Shown here piece after piece: positions 60,204-64,000 of a stretch of DNA of 64,000 nt. The position numbers were made by a program, and so were the translations under genes. Source of the stretch: Owenia fusiformis (Eukaryota > Annelida > Polychaeta > Sabellida > Oweniidae); contig CAIIXF020000001.1 in assembly GCA_903813345.2 (NCBI GenBank), positions 46,887,885 to 46,951,884 of the forward strand, in the 5' to 3' direction. Position 1 is the stretch's first letter. Each line of letters opens with the position of its first letter. The notes under the pieces were generated by a model that worked only from the letters and a program-made list of their open reading frames with translations, was not told the DNA's origin and ran no database searches.

Positions 60204-60861
60204 TGGGAATTCAAGACACGAAGTGGGAAGTGCACACTAACCAGACAATGTTAATCCAATGGGCCATCGTACGAATTTGAACTTATATATTTCTCGATCC
60301 AAGATTTCAGAAAATCAACCATGTACGTATATACCATGTTAAAGAACAATATGTCCACAACCAGTGATAAAAACATCAATGTAGCAATGGCAGCGCGCAA
60401 ACTTTGGGTAGACGTTGTCATACCGGATGTCCAACAAACGTCTCTGGAACACAAAGGTATTCGAATGATCTTTGATTGGACATCATGGTGCAATCGTATT
60501 CTTACTAAGTGGCTCAACAATGAATAAAAGAGGTTAAAGGCCCCGTTCAGGGACAATTCTTCAAGTTAAACAAACAAAATAGGCGACATCAATAATAACT
60601 TTGACATTTTATAAGGACGAGTGATAACTGGTGTATTGTTGAAAGATGGCATACTAACCTGTGACGCCATTTTTGTTTTAAAAGTCCTAGATACCTTGCT
60701 TATGATCTTATATTCTGGCGATAAAAGTGAATTCCACACTCTTGATTATGGCCATTATGGGAATAAACGCAACATCATTTCTGCTAAAATGATTTACAGT
60801 TTTATCTATGAGAAATAAACTTGAAAATTGCAAAAATGGTTAATAAAGGAAACGTGTAACA
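60204..60861. other. 3' flank of P450 gene
   Basis: Contains AATAAA at 60523-60528 and further short open frames with no family match. It ends at the target duplication TAACA (60857-60861) of the next element. Confidence 0.4.
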
Positions 60862-61639
60862 CACTGTGGCTAGTCGATCTATGTGGATGCAGTCATTTAT
60901 ATGTAATGTATCGTGGGTACTCGCGTACGTTATAGGGAATGGGTTCATTGCAAAAATATGACAGCAAATCGAGGTAAGTGATCTCAGAGTTTCTACTTAA
61001 CATTGTGACTTGAAATCTTGCACACATATTCAATATACATAGTATGACAATGTGTGAAAAGTTCAGCTACCATATTCCTGTTATAGGGAAGATATTTGAA
61101 AAACATTTCATAAACGTCAACATATATGTATAAAATGGATGCACCTATGTATCATTTGGATTCAGAACGGTAACAAATGGATGCTTTAATAAATTATACT
61201 TTTATCATGATGATTTATTTACTGATGGACAACTGGCCAGATTTTCTTTGTATCCATTGTTTGGATAAACATTCCTCATTCAGTAAAGTAATTAGCCACC
61301 CCATTACAAGTAGTCTAAAGGCACCCTCATGAAAAATTGAAAATACTATATATAAACCCATCAACTGGAAAATGCCATTACAGATTAAATAAAGGACCCA
61401 CGGTCCTGTGCTCACACAGTGTAGAACCTACAGAGGAAGGAATGTATATCCTGATTTACAAACAAAAGTATTGGCAAATATGAGATCAATTAAATATGAG
61501 TCCTTTGTTGTTGGTTCAGATATGATTTGTTGTAGTCAAAAGAAAAACTATGAATTTGACCTAGATTTTGACCTAGGCCTTTTAGTGTTCAAATTTTGAA
61601 GGAAAGTAGATTTTGAGAGACGGCTTCTATTGTAGATTC

Positions 61640-62460
61640 TTATTAAGTTGGCTGCATCCAAGCTGTATCTAGTGTTGTGTTGTTACAATTGATAATTTTC
61701 TCAAGCCCCATTGACTTAACATGGGATACCAAAATAGCGATTTTTGAGATTTCAAAATGCCATAACTTCCGAACCGGAAGTCGGATCAAAATTTGGTTTG
61801 CAGATTCGGATTCCTTGGACAATTTTACACATATTTCATAACTATACATTGAATTCCAAGAACTTTTTATTGTGACCTACATTTCGGATGCCATATCTCA
61901 AAAACGGTAAGAGTGATCAAAAACAACTTGCCTGTAGGGATTAGCTTTTTCCCAAGGAACATGATTAAAAATAACGGAGCAAAAATATTCAAGGACGACT
62001 GAGAAAATTGAAAAAATGACTGGATTTGACCTAGTTCTTGACCTTTGACCTGGTTTAAACCTGATTACACCCAGATCTGGACTTGGACCTGAACTGGACC
62101 TTGACCTGGACTTGGACCTGGAAATGGACTGGACTGGTATTTTTTCAATCTTTTCTTCACTTCTCTTGACTTTCTATAAGGCTGTCATCAGATCGATTTT
62201 TCTCGAAATTTAAAAATCAGCAATTTCTCGGAAACCGGGCGAACTTGGGAAATGGCGATGATAGGTCAAATAGACATTATGGATATGCATAAAATGAATG
62301 TGGAAATGACTCAATCCGAATAGCAGTTTTAATTTGTGCAACCAATGTTGACAGACGGACGGACCAACGGACGGACGGACGGACGGACGGACGGACCAAC
62401 GGACGGACGCCTGGTCGATCCCATAGTCTCACTGTGTGAGCCAAAAACTATGGTTTTATC
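61640..62460. repeat. dispersed-repeat-like block with simple repeats
   Basis: Contains a GACCTGGACTTGGACCT-type imperfect repeat (62035-62135) and a GGAC tetranucleotide run (62355-62410, GGACGGACGGACGGAC with interruptions). No coding. It lies inside the 3.1-kb inverted-repeat element. Confidence 0.6.
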
Positions 62461-63186
62461 GCTGATACTGTTAATTTGAAAAACGGGTCCATAACATGTA
62501 ATGATGACAATGAAAATGTTGAAATTGGGTACGCTAATGAAGTGAATTCAGAGCAAAAGACCCATCGACCCACTGGAATACCCACAAATCAAGTTTCATA
62601 GCCTTGCCAAAGTCGGTCTATTTTACTTATCTTGATTTCTATTATGACTACCTTGTACCCAAGAGAAAGCCATGTGCTTTACCGACCCAATGTTTTTGTC
62701 GGTAAAATTTGACAAATCAACGACTGCCCTACATTGCCTGACTAGGTCTTCGTGCATTCCCATCGCGAATTCAGTTTTGATTTTGAATCAACATTGAATT
62801 GCATGATTTCATTTAGACGAGTATTAATGACTGCTTACATTCCAATGTACATTTAATAACATAATATATTGTAACTCTCAAGAAACACTCGATCAGATAA
62901 TTGAATTTCAAGTCCTAGATGGGTAGTTTGCTTTTTTTATGCAGGTCAACCCGATAACGTTTTGATTGGTCAATCAGCCTGAAGTCAAACGTTGTGTCCA
63001 TGTCCATATTGTCAATCAATATGGTTTTGCGATACCCTTAGGTAGCCTAGGTATTATGGGAATCTCGGAACCGCTGAATAAGTTAGCATAATATCAGCGA
63101 TGATACATTGGATTGTACAAGGTGGTAATAATTCAAGATCAGATAAGTAAATAAATACCGACTTGGGCAAGGCTACCAGTTTCAGA

Positions 63187-63350
63187 GCCATTAACATTCC
63201 TTGAAGGTGACAATGAGCAGCCAACAGATGGACCATCCGTAAATCTTGATGATTTTGTCAGCTCAGCTGAACGAGCCTCCAGATTCCTTGAAACAAATGA
63301 CCATCATTCAAGAATAGTATTATCTATTTACAATTTTTTGAAATCGTGGT
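63187..63350 (+). CDS. exon-like segment (candidate)
   Basis: Acceptor-like TTTCAG at 63181-63186 is followed by an open frame encoding PLTFLEGDNEQPTDGPSVN and FVSSAERASRFLETND, and ends at a strong donor GTAAGT (63351). Composition is protein-like, but no domain is recognised and no partner exon was found. It could be a remnant of a transposon gene, because it lies inside the inverted-repeat element, or it could be chance. Confidence 0.25.
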
Positions 63351-64000
63351 AAGTGGAATTTTTCCAATTACCAATATAGCATTATTATTGTTTTCGGACA
63401 CTGTGGATTGAAATATTAAAAATACACACATTCAAAATGATTCAATTGAAACCTAGCCAGTCTGTTCAATGAATCCAATCAGAACGTCTACTAATCCACA
63501 TGATACATCATAATTAAATTGCTTTTTTAAAGCTGATATTTCATACCATAACTCCAAAAATATTATAGAACGCATTGTATTTGTATTTTACTTCACACAG
63601 ACATATTTGTGTATGTGAAATAATTATATTACTTGAATTTTTTATTCCCCATTACAAGGTAAACCTATGGCAAATTATACATACCTTCTCACAGCTATGA
63701 GCGAGATGATAAAACTGGTCGAGTGAACTCGTTTGAGTTATCTATTCTCCGTAAAAATATCAGAGAATGTGTGTTTATAGCGTAGCTTTGGTTTTGTAAA
63801 TCAATGAAGTATGATATACACGGATGAGTAAATATCGATTATTTAAACAGAAGTGCAAAATTCTTCCATTGAAAAGTACAGAGGCGGGTACTCACGAAAC
63901 ATTACATGTGCCTGACTGCATCCACATAGATCGACTAGCCACAGTGTAACAAGGGAATGCATTAACCTTGTACAAAAAACTGTAAATAGTAGCAATAATG

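Larger units (their letters stand above)
60862..63946. mobile_element. 3.1-kb inverted-repeat DNA transposon, non-autonomous
   Basis: The left end CACTGTGGCTAGTCGATCTA continues to GGATGCAGTCA and is exactly mirrored at the right end (to 63946); weaker pairing extends to about 65 bases. TAACA flanks both sides (60857-60861, 63947-63951), a five-base target duplication. Termini fitting CACWRTG with five-base duplications are typical of Transib-type transposons (inference). No transposase is recognisable; the interior holds repeats and one exon-like segment (63187-63350). Confidence 0.65.

Overview
This window looks like AT-rich nuclear DNA from an animal, probably a lophotrochozoan invertebrate such as a mollusc. 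That placement is inferred from the gene families, the long intron-rich genes and the dense crop of small inverted-repeat transposons; I cannot name the species. All three protein genes have GT-AG introns and had to be assembled by following exon phase, because no long ORF covers them apart from the retrotransposon and the last exon of the CARD gene.

Region by region: 1-7891 holds a 21-bp minisatellite (about 676-1628) and otherwise non-coding sequence. From 7892 to 42199 (+) lies a neprilysin-like M13 zinc metallopeptidase. I recovered 21 consecutive exon positions that keep one frame from the transmembrane anchor to the CRVW C-terminus (741 residues; only the short first coding exon is missing). 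One of its introns (9787-20112) carries a young 10.1-kb Ty3/gypsy LTR retrotransposon (9901-20018). Its LTRs are 1943 bp and almost identical, and its pol frame lacks the integrase zinc finger and catalytic core. At 44175-47331 (-) is a three-exon gene for a 625-residue protein with an N-terminal CARD and a C-terminal coiled coil. A decayed LINE reverse transcriptase lies at about 49650-49985 (-). At 51116-60203 (+) is a six-exon cytochrome P450 of 490 residues. The right end (60862-63946) looks like a 3.1-kb non-autonomous DNA transposon with long terminal inverted repeats.

The most interesting feature is in the metallopeptidase gene. Three of its exons are present as tandem pairs with exactly equal lengths (94/94, 68/68 and 77/77 nt), matched phase and intact splice sites. 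None of the lengths is a multiple of three, so including both members or neither breaks the frame: this is the signature of mutually exclusive splicing. One pair encodes the HEITH zinc site itself, and its members lie only 55 nt apart. Another pair encodes the segment with the transition-state histidine. Together the three pairs could give 2 x 2 x 2 = 8 ectopeptidases that differ in and near the active site. I do not recall this being described for an M13 peptidase, but I could not check the literature.

The genes show no evident shared pathway. The metallopeptidase would act at the cell surface on peptides, the CARD protein in cytoplasmic death or immune-type signalling, and the P450 at the endoplasmic reticulum. 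Repeats (MITEs, foldback elements, a 162-bp satellite bounded by inverted repeats, and direct-repeat pairs) fill most introns.
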